Shown here: in pieces, positions 24,153 to 33,524 of the stretch
How positions within the stretch are numbered: the stretch's first letter is position 1
Layout: each line of letters opens with the position of its first letter
Origin: an uncultured Acidobacteriota bacterium
GTDB lineage: Bacteria > Acidobacteriota > Blastocatellia > Pyrinomonadales > Pyrinomonadaceae
DNA: 64,000 bases
Direction: 5' to 3'
NCBI GenBank assembly: GCA_937859595.1
Contig: CALMAH010000016.1
Span: 1-64,000 of the forward strand
Program-made: the position numbers and the translations under genes
The notes under the pieces: generated by a model
Told to the model about the DNA's origin: nothing
The model's database searches: none
Seen by the model: only the letters and a program-made list of their open reading frames with translations

Positions 24153-24250
24153 GCAGGGTTTCTATATCGGATAATTGCAGAACGGCGGCCGGGAAACCTT
24201 TCTCCGTCCGCCTACGTAACCTCGAAAGGGTTTTACAGCAGAGGTATTAT

Positions 24251-25558
24251 ATGTCATTTCGCGGAAAAATGTGGACGCTGCTGATCTCGGCACTCGTGGC
24301 GGCCTATGTTCTTGTAGGTGGGCTTCCTTACGTCGGGACGATGCTGCAGACACAGGCCCAGCAGCCGATCAACGATCCCGGCGCGCAGTTGAGGATCTTC
24401 GAATCCGTCCTTCAGCATATTCAGAACGATTACGTTGACGAGCCGGACCTCGAAAAGGTGCGGACAGGGGCTCTAAGGGGGCTTGTCGGTGGGCTGGACC
24501 CTTATTCCTCATATCTAACACCGGAGCAGGTCAAGGAATTCAACGGGCGCGGAAATTCGAATAAGGTTGGCATCGGAGCAGAATTTTCCCAGGTGTCGCA
24601 ATATTTGTATGTGGTGTCGGTTGTAAAGGGCTCAAACGCCGAAAAGGCCGGAATTCGGGCAGGTGACGTTATTGAGTATATCGAGAGCCGCGCGACGCGC
24701 GATATCTCGCTTTACGACGCCCAGCAGATGATACTCGGTGAACCCGGATCGGTGGTGAACCTCAGAGTGCTGCGTTCGGCCGAACGCCCCCAGATAATCA
24801 AGGTTACACGCGGTGCATACACGATACCCAAAGTTGAAGCAAGAATAGAGCCGGGGAAGATAGGCGTTATTAAGGTGCACAGCCTTGAGACCGGTGAAGC
24901 CGAGGATATTCGTGATCAAGTCAGGAATCTGACGAGACAGGGTGCTGAGAAATTGATCCTTGATCTTCGGGGCGTGGCGAAGGGAACCCTGGAAGAGGCC
25001 GTCAGCGTGGCGAATCTATTTATTCGCGAAGGCACGCTGGCAACAGTGACGGGCAGAGACAATAAGCCGACGAAAACGTTTACGGCCGATAGCTCAAAGC
25101 ACGTTTTTGGCGGAGAGATGGCCGTACTGATCGACATCACAACAGCCGGTGCCGCCGAAGCGGTCGCGGCCGCCGTACTTCAAGCAAAACGGGGCGAGGT
25201 GATCGGCGAACGTACGTTTGGGGCCGGGACGGAACAGCAGCTATTCCCGCTGAGAGGCGGCGACGCACTTTTGCTGACAGTCGCCCGATGGGCATCTCCG
25301 ACGGGACAGCCGTTTCTCGGCGATGACAGGGCCTCAATGGGCGTCAAGCCATCGATAGAGGTAAAACGGCCCGACACACCGGAGCCGATCGAGGTCGAGG
25401 AGCTGATCGAAAAACAGGAAGAGGAAGTGGAAAATCCGCAGCAGCCTGAAACGCCGGAGGAAAAACCGGTCGTGAAGCCAGTCCAGGAAGATATCCAGTT
25501 GAAAAAGGCGTTAGAGGTTCTTTCCGGTAAAGCCCTAGCGGCAAAGGCAGGCGCATAG
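24251..25558 (+). CDS. S41 (CtpA-like) family protein lacking catalytic Ser/Lys
   Basis: 435 residues from the ATG at 24251: an N-terminal membrane anchor (about 8-26), an S41 N-terminal helical region, a PDZ domain (about 100-185) and the S41 peptidase fold (about 190-370), then an acidic Glu/Pro-rich tail. In active family members the nucleophile is the second Ser of the SAS motif and the base a Lys 25 residues later in FGKG. Here these positions read TTAGAAE (Gly300) and TFGAG (Ala325). Both are lost, so it is probably a pseudoprotease or scaffold. The fold assignment is secure. Confidence 0.9.
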   Translation: MSFRGKMWTLLISALVAAYVLVGGLPYVGTMLQTQAQQPINDPGAQLRIFESVLQHIQNDYVDEPDLEKVRTGALRGLVGGLDPYSSYLTPEQVKEFNGRGNSNKVGIGAEFSQVSQYLYVVSVVKGSNAEKAGIRAGDVIEYIESRATRDISLYDAQQMILGEPGSVVNLRVLRSAERPQIIKVTRGAYTIPKVEARIEPGKIGVIKVHSLETGEAEDIRDQVRNLTRQGAEKLILDLRGVAKGTLEEAVSVANLFIREGTLATVTGRDNKPTKTFTADSSKHVFGGEMAVLIDITTAGAAEAVAAAVLQAKRGEVIGERTFGAGTEQQLFPLRGGDALLLTVARWASPTGQPFLGDDRASMGVKPSIEVKRPDTPEPIEVEELIEKQEEEVENPQQPETPEEKPVVKPVQEDIQLKKALEVLSGKALAAKAGA

Positions 25559-25587
25559 CTGAGAGTCTCATTTGTTTCAATTAGATC

Positions 25588-25620
25588 AAAAGGCCGTTGC
25601 CAATGGGGGCGGCCTTTTTC
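25588..25620 (+). terminator. Intrinsic terminator after the S41 gene
   Basis: AAAAGGCCG (25588-25596) pairs with CGGCCTTTT (25610-25618), followed by further T residues. It is placed 30 nt after the stop of the S41-family gene. Confidence 0.8.
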
Positions 25621-25661
25621 TTGTTGTTGAAGCACCTTAACATTGTTAGAATCTCCACTAG

Positions 25662-26117
25662 ATGGACGACCACCCGATCGAGATCCGCCCAATGCGGGAA
25701 AGTGATCTGAATGAATGGCTTCGGCTGCGGCGCCTTTTATGGGACCGGACAAGCGAAGACGACCATCGGGTGGAAATGCTCGACATCGTCGAAGACCCCG
25801 AAAACCAGCTGGTGATCGTAGCCGACATCGGCGATGAGCGTCTGGCGGGTTTTCTTGAAGTCAGCATACGGCCCTTTGTGGAGGACTGCTATTCGGACAG
25901 GGTCGGGTATCTGGAGGGCTGGTTCGTTGAAAAGGAGCACAGGCGAAAGGGGGTCGGCTCGCGCCTGGTCGAGGCGGCGGAAGAATGGGCCCGCGAGAAC
26001 GGGTGTCCGGAGATGGCGTCCGATGCGGAGATCGGTAATGAGGTGAGCCTAAACGCTCATCTTCATTTGGGCTACGAAGAGACTTCAAGATTGGTCCACC
26101 TCAGAAAGGAGTTGTGA
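25662..26117 (+). CDS. AAC(6')-like GNAT acetyltransferase
   Basis: 151 residues, a complete GNAT domain with the acetyl-CoA loop HRRKGVGSRL (about 88-97). The arrangement IRPMRESDLNEWLRLR, EVSIRPFV, GYLEGWFV and MASDAEIGNEVSLNAH follows aminoglycoside 6'-N-acetyltransferases of the AAC(6')-Ig type as I remember them. It may acetylate aminoglycosides or another amine; whether it gives resistance is not known from sequence. Chromosomal, with no mobile-element signs nearby. It is followed 6 nt later by a secreted protein gene. Confidence 0.8.
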   Translation: MDDHPIEIRPMRESDLNEWLRLRRLLWDRTSEDDHRVEMLDIVEDPENQLVIVADIGDERLAGFLEVSIRPFVEDCYSDRVGYLEGWFVEKEHRRKGVGSRLVEAAEEWARENGCPEMASDAEIGNEVSLNAHLHLGYEETSRLVHLRKEL

Positions 26118-26123
26118 TCTGAC

Positions 26124-27119
26124 GTGCGATTAGGTTTTTTTTCACGCAAGGGGATCGGGGGATCGGCGGCTTTGGCTTTTCTGGCCGTGGTTTTCGCTGC
26201 CGCATGTTCATCCACATTTGCTCAATCATCGGACCTCAGGTTTCCTACACCAATAACCACAAACGAAGTAGCCGGCCGCATCATGCCTCGTCCGCTAGGA
26301 GACTCTAGAGAAACCTTATATTACTGGGTGTTCGACGGATCGCAGGGCGACGTTTTTGTCAACGCCACTTTTGAGAACCTGAATGGTGAGGTCGAGGTCT
26401 TTGTCGCAGACGGTATGCGGTCCGTTGCACGGATACTGACATTTGCCGATTTTGGCGAAACGGAGACCGGGCGGGTCTTCTATCTTCGGAGGGCCGAACG
26501 GCTCATCCTGCGTGTTAAGGGGCGAACGCCAAACGATGATCCTGCGGCGTTTCGCATAAAGTTTGCCGGCAGCTTTGTGGCCATCGCCGATCCGGAGAAA
26601 TTTCCGGTGCCTGAATTGCCTACCGTGCAGCGTCCGGCGGCTAGTGAAGATCTGGCTCTAGTTGCGCGCGAAGAAGCGAAAGAAATTGTCGCAACTCCTG
26701 CTACTGAGAAAGAGGTTATGGTCGAACGTGAACCCGCCCCCCGGCCGGTAACACCCAGGCAGGAACGGCGTTCGCGTGCCCGCGTGGTGATCGAGGACCC
26801 CACGGAAAAGCTGCCTGTCCCGGAGATGGATCGTAAGGAGACAGATGTGCCGCGGGATGAGGTAACGCGAGCGGACGAGCGGGACGCCGAGCTCCAGGAA
26901 CGTGCGTCTGAAACTCCCGCCGCAGACTCCAAAGCGGAGGCCAAGCCGGTCAGAGAAAGGGCATTGGTAGTAAGATTTACGGATGGCTCCAGCCTGGATG
27001 TTCCGATGAGCGATGTGAGGAGTTTTTCGGTTGACGGCACCGTGCTGCGGATAACAACACGAAACGGCAGGACCCGGCGATTCCCAATGTCCGAGGTAAC
27101 TTCGCTGTCTGTAGATTGA
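26124..27119 (+). CDS. Secreted protein with C-terminal Ser/Val-rich repeat, unknown function
   Basis: 331 residues from a GTG at 26124. Signal peptide with a possible lipobox (FAAACSS, Cys about 28) or cleavage after FAQ. Residues about 40-160 form a beta-rich domain (YYWVFDGSQGDVFVNATFENLNGEV) resembling pre-peptidase C-terminal-type folds; 165-270 is a long low-complexity Glu/Arg/Pro linker; the C-terminus has two similar strands (VPMSDVRSFSVDG and FPMSEVTSLSVD). It is convergent with, and abuts, the TPR gene. Function unknown. Confidence 0.7.
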   Translation: MRLGFFSRKGIGGSAALAFLAVVFAAACSSTFAQSSDLRFPTPITTNEVAGRIMPRPLGDSRETLYYWVFDGSQGDVFVNATFENLNGEVEVFVADGMRSVARILTFADFGETETGRVFYLRRAERLILRVKGRTPNDDPAAFRIKFAGSFVAIADPEKFPVPELPTVQRPAASEDLALVAREEAKEIVATPATEKEVMVEREPAPRPVTPRQERRSRARVVIEDPTEKLPVPEMDRKETDVPRDEVTRADERDAELQERASETPAADSKAEAKPVRERALVVRFTDGSSLDVPMSDVRSFSVDGTVLRITTRNGRTRRFPMSEVTSLSVD

Positions 27120-27782
27120 TCAGTTTCCGGCAAGCATTTGATCAAGCCGTGTGACCAGATGACTATCGGGACGAGCAGTGCGAAGCCGTGTGATAAACTC
27201 ACCGGCCTTTTCCTTTTCCCCGCGTTTTATGTGTGCCAAGGCAGAATAGTATAGAGCCGCGTTATGGTCGGGGACGGCCTCAATTACCCTTTGAAGTTCA
27301 TTCACCGCGCGGTCGAGCTCCGGGGCATCCATTTCGATAAGCGCACCGGCAAGGTCCGATCTCGCGTCGTGATTTTCCGGTTCAAAGCCGACCACTTTTC
27401 CGTATTGCTCCGCAGCGAGGTCAAATTTACGACTGTCAAAATAAGCGTTTCCAAGGACGAGATGAGCCTTCGGATCGTCAGGGCGAAGTTCGATCCCGCG
27501 TTTATAGAATTCTATAGCGGAATCGAACCGTCCGATCTGCGCATAGAGGTCGCCGGTCCGCATCTGAACCGCAAAGTTCTGAGGCTCACGTTCGGACAAC
27601 TCAATGAGCTGCTGAATGTCATCCTGAGCGGTCCCGGGCGAGGCAATTCCGGGCATCGCCAGATGATCTGACGGCAGAGCTCCCGTGACGGCCATGTTGC
27701 GGTTCAGGCTATTGGCGAGCCAGAATCCGAGGGTGATGCCGATGATGATACCGCCGATGCCAAATAATAAAGTTCGCTGCAT
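27120..27782 (-). CDS. Membrane-anchored TPR protein, cytochrome biogenesis context
   Basis: 220 residues: one N-terminal membrane helix (about 5-25) followed by at least four tetratricopeptide repeats (about 70-215; e.g. GDLYAQIGRFDSAIEFYKRGIELRPDDPKAHLVLGNAYF). Its place directly after ccsA and resB suggests a role like CcmI/NrfG, presenting apocytochrome c to the haem ligation complex. TPR proteins are generic, so the functional link is from context only. Confidence 0.75.
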   Translation of the reverse strand: MQRTLLFGIGGIIIGITLGFWLANSLNRNMAVTGALPSDHLAMPGIASPGTAQDDIQQLIELSEREPQNFAVQMRTGDLYAQIGRFDSAIEFYKRGIELRPDDPKAHLVLGNAYFDSRKFDLAAEQYGKVVGFEPENHDARSDLAGALIEMDAPELDRAVNELQRVIEAVPDHNAALYYSALAHIKRGEKEKAGEFITRLRTARPDSHLVTRLDQMLAGN

Positions 27783-27807
27783 CTAACTTAGATCGCTCCG
27801 GAAAAAA

Positions 27808-29406
27808 CTATGCGTAGCTATGAAGCCCGGGCAAAAGATAGCTGACGCCGAGATAAGTAAAGATGACAAGGAGGAAGCCGAGTATCGCAAAGTAGGCCGA
27901 GCTTCGCCCCTTCCAACCACGTGAGATACGGGTATGCAAAAACGCCGCATAGGTCAGCCATGCCACGAGAGCACCGGTCTCCTTTGAATCAAACCCCCAC
28001 GGCCTGCCCCACGACTCATTTGCCCATATGGCCCCCGTAATAAGGAGCATCGCCAGGCCCGCGAAGGCGAGTGAGGCTGTGAGATACATCAGTTCGTCGA
28101 GGGATTCGAGGCTCGGAAGCCTCGCGATCAGTGTATCGGTCCTGAACGCAAAAAGGATCACAAATAGAATGCCGGCGAAACCGGTTATCAGCCCCGCCAG
28201 TTCCACGGGGTTCGTGTTCAGGCTTGCGTAGAGCGCATCACCGTTGGATTGCAGGAACGAGCGGCCCATCTGCTCAAACTGTATGGGTGAGATCGATGTG
28301 ATCTCGGCAACAGAAAGATTTTGCCGCTCGGCGAGCGCGCGGCCGGCAATGACATACTGCGCAGGTTCAGCCGCAAGCTGCTCTTGCAGTCTGGGTAATA
28401 CGTCGTCGGCGGAACGGATACCATAAACTAGAAGGCCGATGGCGACCATCTGCGCCACAAGGAAGAGTCTTAAGAAGACATGGCCGATCTTTTTTCCGGC
28501 CTCGCTGTTGTTGTAAAGATAAAGCAAGAAGCTGATGATCACGGCGACGCCGAGAACCGCAGCAACTACAAGCGCAGGCCCAACCATTGGAAGTTCGAGA
28601 CGGAACGGAGCCGAGAAAGGTTTTCCGCCGCCATCCACCGGCAGAAACAATCCGGCGCGATAGACGCCTTCGGTTAGCACGGAGAATTTGCTGATGGTGC
28701 CGATCACCGAAAGGCAAAAGACCGACGCCCAGATAGCCATCGCTTCAACCTTTACGCGGTCTTTAAGCAAGTAAATGACCGCGACGGCAAAGCAGACGAG
28801 CGCGACACCATAGCTGAGTGCGGCAACACCCACGTGTATCGGTCGCCAGTAGGAATCGAGAACGGGCGGAAGATCGATGAACTCGTCACCGATAAATCGG
28901 GCAAGCGTAAGGATAAGGGCGGCCAGCGGCAGCGTAAATGCAGCCAGCGTCTGGAAACTCTTCTTGCGAGCCAAAAACAGCGTGGCGATACCGGCGCCGA
29001 ACGCGAATGCGAGGCTGAGGTCGTAAAGGTTAGCGAACGGAATATAACGGAACACCCAGGGCGTTTCCATATTGCCACCGTCGCGGAGCATAGCCAGTTC
29101 CCGGTCATATGCCGCGACCCAACGAACGAGCCAGCTCGAAAGATTGAAAAATACACCCAATGCGGCAGTAAAAAGTCCGACACGCCGTGCCATCTCCGAC
29201 GGTGCGTAGAGATTTGTGATCTGAAAAAGCGCCGCAAGGATATAGAATGCAAGCGCGATCATCATTAGTGAGCCGTCAGACATAAACCGCTCACCGATCA
29301 TTACGCGGGCACCGAGCAGGGCAAACGCTCCGACGATCGCAAGTATTCCCGGGAGATAAGAACGCCATGGACTGACAATTTCCGAATCGTATATTTCCTT
29401 AGCCAT
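27808..29406 (-). CDS. ccsA: Cytochrome c biogenesis protein CcsA (haem handling)
   Basis: 532 residues with about twelve membrane helices. The C-terminal part carries the tryptophan-rich haem-binding motif WGRPWGFDSKETGALVAW and a following conserved His (FLHTR) of the CcsA/CcmC family; the His in YWRPIHVGVA is another candidate axial ligand. With ResB it forms the System II haem export and cytochrome c synthase. It is longer than the usual 300-350 residues owing to an internal periplasmic insert at about 340-410. It lies 27 nt after resB. Confidence 0.93.
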   Translation of the reverse strand: MAKEIYDSEIVSPWRSYLPGILAIVGAFALLGARVMIGERFMSDGSLMMIALAFYILAALFQITNLYAPSEMARRVGLFTAALGVFFNLSSWLVRWVAAYDRELAMLRDGGNMETPWVFRYIPFANLYDLSLAFAFGAGIATLFLARKKSFQTLAAFTLPLAALILTLARFIGDEFIDLPPVLDSYWRPIHVGVAALSYGVALVCFAVAVIYLLKDRVKVEAMAIWASVFCLSVIGTISKFSVLTEGVYRAGLFLPVDGGGKPFSAPFRLELPMVGPALVVAAVLGVAVIISFLLYLYNNSEAGKKIGHVFLRLFLVAQMVAIGLLVYGIRSADDVLPRLQEQLAAEPAQYVIAGRALAERQNLSVAEITSISPIQFEQMGRSFLQSNGDALYASLNTNPVELAGLITGFAGILFVILFAFRTDTLIARLPSLESLDELMYLTASLAFAGLAMLLITGAIWANESWGRPWGFDSKETGALVAWLTYAAFLHTRISRGWKGRSSAYFAILGFLLVIFTYLGVSYLLPGLHSYA

Positions 29407-29433
29407 TTCAAGACCTCAAAGCTCTATTTGATC

Positions 29434-31017
29434 CTAACGGCCCGGATCCGGGCCTTTGTTAATTCCGTTCCTGATTTCTTCGGCAACACGTTCGAACTTC
29501 TGTTCAAATGCACCGTGATTGCGATTGGTGTCGCCGCCAAGAACAAGTTCAGCCTTACCATCCTTGTCCTTTCTGATATAAGCCCAGATCCGCCGATGAG
29601 AGAAGAAAAAGACGAACGAGAGGGCGAACATCAGGCCAAAGCCCCCGAAATACCAAGCTATGAACGCCCCCGAATAGGGGTCGTATTTGATCGAGAGCAC
29701 GTGGAAGAAAGGGGATTTCTCATACTCGGCCAGCTTCCATTTGTAGCCGACCTTTGGCGCACCGACGGGGAGATTATCGGCTCGGCCGCCTTCGAACGCG
29801 AACACTCTGGTACGCTCACCGCCCTTTGGTGTAACGCTCAGAACCGCTACGGGATTATTGTAATCACCGGAACGGGTGTCGGGACGCCCGTCAGGTCCAA
29901 AGACAAAGTCGGGGAGAAATTCATCATATTCGATGACCATCCCGGCATCGGTCGTAACAGACCCGAGACGAGGGATCCGGTAGCTTTCCGTTCCGCCTCC
30001 CTCCTGCGATTCGATATCGAGAACGATGCTTCGGGCATATCCGATGCGAGACGCCTCGGCCTGGAAAAACCGGAAACCGCGGTAGCTGAACGGGTTGTTC
30101 ATACTAACGTCGGCGGTCGTAACGCCATATTCCGGGTCGTCGATACGGATCTGTGTACGCCAGTCGAGGGTGTTCGTGACGGAAATGGAACCCCGAGGGT
30201 CGATCAGTTTCTGCTCAATGTCGGTGCAGGTTATCGTGAAGGGAAGTTGGACGTTGAATTTCTCTTTCTTGTCAAGATCGAAACGGATCATCTGGATCTG
30301 ATCCGAAGCATCACCGGGAACCATTCGCACATCCGCGTCAAAACCCGTTTGAAGCGCCACAAAATGGCCGAGGAACAGTGTCAAAAGGCTGACGTGGACG
30401 ATATAGGCGCCAAGCCGGTTCCATTTGCCCCGCTGGCCGAAAACAACGATGGCGTCTTCCTTTTCCATTCGATCGTAGTCGCGATTGCCGTCGGCGTCGG
30501 TGGCATAGGACATCATTGTCGTGGCTGACGTTCTTGAGCTAAATCCATGTTCCTTGAGCACCTTGCTGACGGTCTCGGCCACCTCTGAGACATCACCGAT
30601 ATCCGCTGACGCGCGGGAATTATATTTACGCGAAAGAAGCCATTCCTTTGTAGCAGTCAACTTGGGTTTGACGATGTAGCTCCAGGCGCTTGGAAAACGC
30701 TCAAGGGAAGCCAGGACGATGTTGAGGGACAAGAATAGAAGAAGAAAATTGAAGTACCAGCTATGGTAGATGTCGAAAAACCCGAGCCGCGCATAAACAT
30801 AGCGCTCCGCCGGCGTTAACGAGGCGAAATAGGCGTCAAATCCGTTTACGTTCTGCTGGACGATCAGCATCCCGATCATCGAAAGAACGACGAGGATACA
30901 AAGCAGAACCACACCGAGCCGAACCGAGCTAAGGAGGTCGATGACCTTCTTGGAAAACGGCTCAGAGCGGCGACGGGTCGCGCTCTCGCGGATAATTGTC
31001 TCTTCGGATGTCGACAT
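29434..31017 (-). CDS. resB: Cytochrome c biogenesis protein ResB/Ccs1
   Basis: 527 residues of the ResB family: three N-terminal membrane helices (about 30-52, 85-105 and near 205-225), a large periplasmic beta domain (SYRGFRFFQAEAS is the characteristic family segment, about 310-322) and a C-terminal helix (about 455-478). It binds haem and apocytochrome with CcsA in System II. First gene of the minus-strand resB-ccsA-TPR operon, divergent from ctaB. Confidence 0.95.
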   Translation of the reverse strand: MSTSEETIIRESATRRRSEPFSKKVIDLLSSVRLGVVLLCILVVLSMIGMLIVQQNVNGFDAYFASLTPAERYVYARLGFFDIYHSWYFNFLLLFLSLNIVLASLERFPSAWSYIVKPKLTATKEWLLSRKYNSRASADIGDVSEVAETVSKVLKEHGFSSRTSATTMMSYATDADGNRDYDRMEKEDAIVVFGQRGKWNRLGAYIVHVSLLTLFLGHFVALQTGFDADVRMVPGDASDQIQMIRFDLDKKEKFNVQLPFTITCTDIEQKLIDPRGSISVTNTLDWRTQIRIDDPEYGVTTADVSMNNPFSYRGFRFFQAEASRIGYARSIVLDIESQEGGGTESYRIPRLGSVTTDAGMVIEYDEFLPDFVFGPDGRPDTRSGDYNNPVAVLSVTPKGGERTRVFAFEGGRADNLPVGAPKVGYKWKLAEYEKSPFFHVLSIKYDPYSGAFIAWYFGGFGLMFALSFVFFFSHRRIWAYIRKDKDGKAELVLGGDTNRNHGAFEQKFERVAEEIRNGINKGPDPGR

Positions 31018-31170
31018 GATCTCTTATCAAAATGATATCGCAGGCGTCTGATGTTGTCACCCTAAGGAAAATTAGTCGCACTTTAATGTATTAGTAGGAG
31101 GGTTTAGCCCAATGAACTTGGCTATTCGACGCAGTAAGGGTATTCTTCAAGTTAACGTTTACTTACACAT

Positions 31171-32073
31171 ATGGAAGCGATATCGACGACATCAGATGCC
31201 CGGCGAAGTGTGAACATTCGCGAACGGCTAGAAGCCTATGCCGAGCTAACCAAACCCCGGATCGCGGTGATGCTTGTGCTTGTTTCGGCGGCGGCCTTTT
31301 ATGTTGGGTCCGCAGGCGTCTTTAACCTGCCGCTGTTTCTGGTGTCAATGTCCGGTATTGGGCTGCTCGCGTTCGGGGTTGCCGCGCTCAACCAGTGGTT
31401 CGAGCGTGACACCGACCTTCTGATGGGCCGAACGGCCGGGCGGCCGCTGCCCGCAAGACGGATAACGAACGCAGAGGCTCTGGTCATAGGCTTGTTCCTC
31501 TGTGCGGCAGCCGAGATGTTGTTCTTTTTCTATGTGAACACGCTTACGGCAGTGCTCGGGGTGGTCGTGATCGTCGGTTATGTTCTTCTATATACGCCGC
31601 TAAAGACGCGAACATCAGCCTCGACCGCGATCGGTGCATTGCCGGGCGCGATGCCGCCGTTGATGGGATGGACGGCAGCTGCGAACGAGATCACTATCGT
31701 GGCGTGGGCTCTGTTTGCTCTGCTGTTCTTGTGGCAGTTTCCGCATTTTTTGGCGATCGCGTGGCTCTACAAAGAGGAATATGCAAAGGCGGGGATAGTT
31801 ATGCTGCCGGTGGTTGATCCGGAAGGGCGATTGACTGCGCGGCAGATCGTTCTGTTCTCGGTGATGATGGTCCCGGTCAGCCTGGCGCCGTTCTTTTTTG
31901 GTATTGCAGGTACGATATTTCTCGCCGGAGCCACCGTGATCGGGCTCATATTTCTTTGGGAAAGTATAAAGACCGCCCGCGCAAGAACGAAGGCCGCTTC
32001 GCGACGTCTACTGCTGGTAACCGTAATGTATCTCCCGATCTATTTCGTCTTCTTGGTAGTAAACAGGAATTAA
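31171..32073 (+). CDS. ctaB: Protohaem IX farnesyltransferase (haem O synthase)
   Basis: 300 residues with about nine membrane helices. Farnesylates haem B to haem O for terminal oxidases. The UbiA-family prenyl-diphosphate-binding motif is NQWFERDTDLLMGRT (about 74-88), and the second Asp-rich region includes YKEEYAKAGIVMLPVVD (about 202-218). It starts the plus-strand cluster with cytochrome oxidase subunit III and a DUF420 protein, 3 nt and 7 nt apart. Confidence 0.96.
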   Translation: MEAISTTSDARRSVNIRERLEAYAELTKPRIAVMLVLVSAAAFYVGSAGVFNLPLFLVSMSGIGLLAFGVAALNQWFERDTDLLMGRTAGRPLPARRITNAEALVIGLFLCAAAEMLFFFYVNTLTAVLGVVVIVGYVLLYTPLKTRTSASTAIGALPGAMPPLMGWTAAANEITIVAWALFALLFLWQFPHFLAIAWLYKEEYAKAGIVMLPVVDPEGRLTARQIVLFSVMMVPVSLAPFFFGIAGTIFLAGATVIGLIFLWESIKTARARTKAASRRLLLVTVMYLPIYFVFLVVNRN

Positions 32074-32075
32074 CG

Positions 32076-32774
32076 ATGAAAATCGGAACGATGGACAAAC
32101 CCGTACGCACTTATTCGGGCGGGGCAGACAGCGGCAACGGCCTGGGATCCGGAGGGAAGCGCCCCGGCGGGACAAATCCCGGAGATGAGGGCTCGGCCGG
32201 GTTGGAAGATGACGATATCGTGCGGGACAAATCGAGAATACTGACATTGTTTCTGCTTCTTGTCGTGCTGATGACTTTTGGCGGCCTGATCGGCGCCTAT
32301 GTCGTCATCGCGACAAACAACGTTCTGGAATGGCGGCCCTTTCAATTGCCTCTCCCGGTGTGGATCAGCACGGCATTGATCATTGTCAGCAGCTTTACTT
32401 ACCATTTGGCGCAGGATGCGGTCCATCGTCGCGACACCGATGCCAGCCGAAGGTACTTTGTTCTGACATCCGCTATGGGAGGGATGTTCATCGCATCACA
32501 GCTATTGGCCTGGCTCGAACTGGTCAATCGGGGACTTTATGTTTACGGGAATCCGTACGCGGGTTTCTTTTATCTTTTTACGGCTATTCACGCGGTGCAT
32601 GTCTTGGGCGGCATCGTAGCCCTTGGCGCCGTAACGCTTCGGACGTGGCATTCGACATTGGATCTTGATGAAGTGGAATACCGCAAGGGGCTGGCGACCT
32701 CGGTGGGCTGGTATTGGCACTTCATGGGTGCTCTGTGGCTGGTGCTGTTCGTAATGCTCGGTTATTTTAAGTAG
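32076..32774 (+). CDS. Cytochrome c oxidase subunit III
   Basis: 232 residues from the ATG at 32076, 3 nt after ctaB; the ATG of MDKPV, five codons later, is an alternative. A Gly-rich polar N-terminus (to about 50) is followed by five membrane helices. The segment FFYLFTAIHAVHVLGG and the C-terminal SVGWYWHFMGALWLVLF are those of haem-copper oxidase subunit III (ctaE/coxC type). Subunits I and II are not in the window. Confidence 0.93.
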   Translation: MKIGTMDKPVRTYSGGADSGNGLGSGGKRPGGTNPGDEGSAGLEDDDIVRDKSRILTLFLLLVVLMTFGGLIGAYVVIATNNVLEWRPFQLPLPVWISTALIIVSSFTYHLAQDAVHRRDTDASRRYFVLTSAMGGMFIASQLLAWLELVNRGLYVYGNPYAGFFYLFTAIHAVHVLGGIVALGAVTLRTWHSTLDLDEVEYRKGLATSVGWYWHFMGALWLVLFVMLGYFK

Positions 32775-32780
32775 ACCTGT

Positions 32781-33227
32781 ATGGAGGTTCTCCACATCTT
32801 CCCCCATTTGAATGCCGCTCTTAACGCAACGAGCGGCCTTTTGCTGCTTACGGGATTTGCTCTGATCCGTTCCCGAAAACAAGGGGCCCACAGGCTCGCG
32901 ATGTTGTCCGCCGCCTCCGTCTCTGCGCTGTTTCTCGTATCCTACGTGGCCCATCATTCGATAAGAACCTACTATTACGGACTGGGGCCAACGCGGTTCA
33001 CCGGTGAGGGCCTTGCGCGGCCGGTTTATTTCACGATCTTGACCTCGCACACCATCCTCGCGACCGTTGTTGCGCCATTTGTGCTCGCAGTGCTATGGCG
33101 CGGGTTGAAAGGCCGGTTCGAAGAGCATAAAAGGCTTGCGCGGTTGGTTTTTCCGGTGTGGCTGTATGTGTCGATAACGGGTGTCGCTGTCTATTTTATG
33201 CTGTATCATTTATATCCCGCCGGTTGA
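32781..33227 (+). CDS. DUF420 family membrane protein
   Basis: 148 residues with four membrane helices. The conserved His positions (IFPHLNAALN, VAHHSIRTYY, TSHTILA, EEHKRLARLVFPVWLYVSITG, YHLYP) identify the DUF420 family, which includes CtaM, needed for maturation of some haem-copper oxidases in Gram-positive bacteria. Position directly after ctaB and oxidase subunit III supports an assembly role. Last gene of this operon. Confidence 0.88.
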   Translation: MEVLHIFPHLNAALNATSGLLLLTGFALIRSRKQGAHRLAMLSAASVSALFLVSYVAHHSIRTYYYGLGPTRFTGEGLARPVYFTILTSHTILATVVAPFVLAVLWRGLKGRFEEHKRLARLVFPVWLYVSITGVAVYFMLYHLYPAG

Positions 33228-33283
33228 GGTATTTTTCTCTTGATATCGCCCTATCGGCGTGATAATATTTTTAGTGTTGAAAA

Positions 33284-33430
33284 GTTGATCACCGAGGCTG
33301 GAACTGATAACCAGCGCGGGGGAACCAATGTGGCGGAGATTCTCCACGCCACGGGGCGAAGCAGGAATGTACCTGCGGGGATAATCTTTCGTTCCTAGCC
33401 CGTCAGCTAACCTCGTAGGTGTCGCAAAGA
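33284..33430 (+). ncRNA. Probable c-di-AMP (ydaO-yuaA) riboswitch aptamer
   Basis: Lies in a 457-bp gene-free gap before ddl. It holds the landmarks of the class: ATCACCGAGGCTGG at the 5' side, GCGGGGGAACCAATG, GGGGCGAAGC after a GC-rich stem, and the highly conserved CCCGTCAGCTAACCTCGTAGG near the 3' end. CACC (about 33290-33293) can pair with GGTG (33418-33421) to close P1. A terminator 95 nt downstream and then ddl make it a regulator of D-Ala-D-Ala synthesis. Recognition is from memory of the family consensus. Confidence 0.8.
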
Positions 33431-33524
33431 AGTTACTGCATCCAGACTTCCTAGTCGCGAATTGTGTGTGCTTCGCGCTCTGCTTTCTCAACACTTCAAG
33501 CAGACATCCGGTCTTCTCAAAGGG

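Noticed and set aside
25662..26117. Acquired aminoglycoside-resistance gene
   Set aside because: The protein resembles AAC(6') enzymes, but there are no integron, transposon or att features, so it is treated as a chromosomal GNAT.
29428..30528. A 366-residue plus-strand frame
   Set aside because: It is antisense to resB, which shows clear family motifs.
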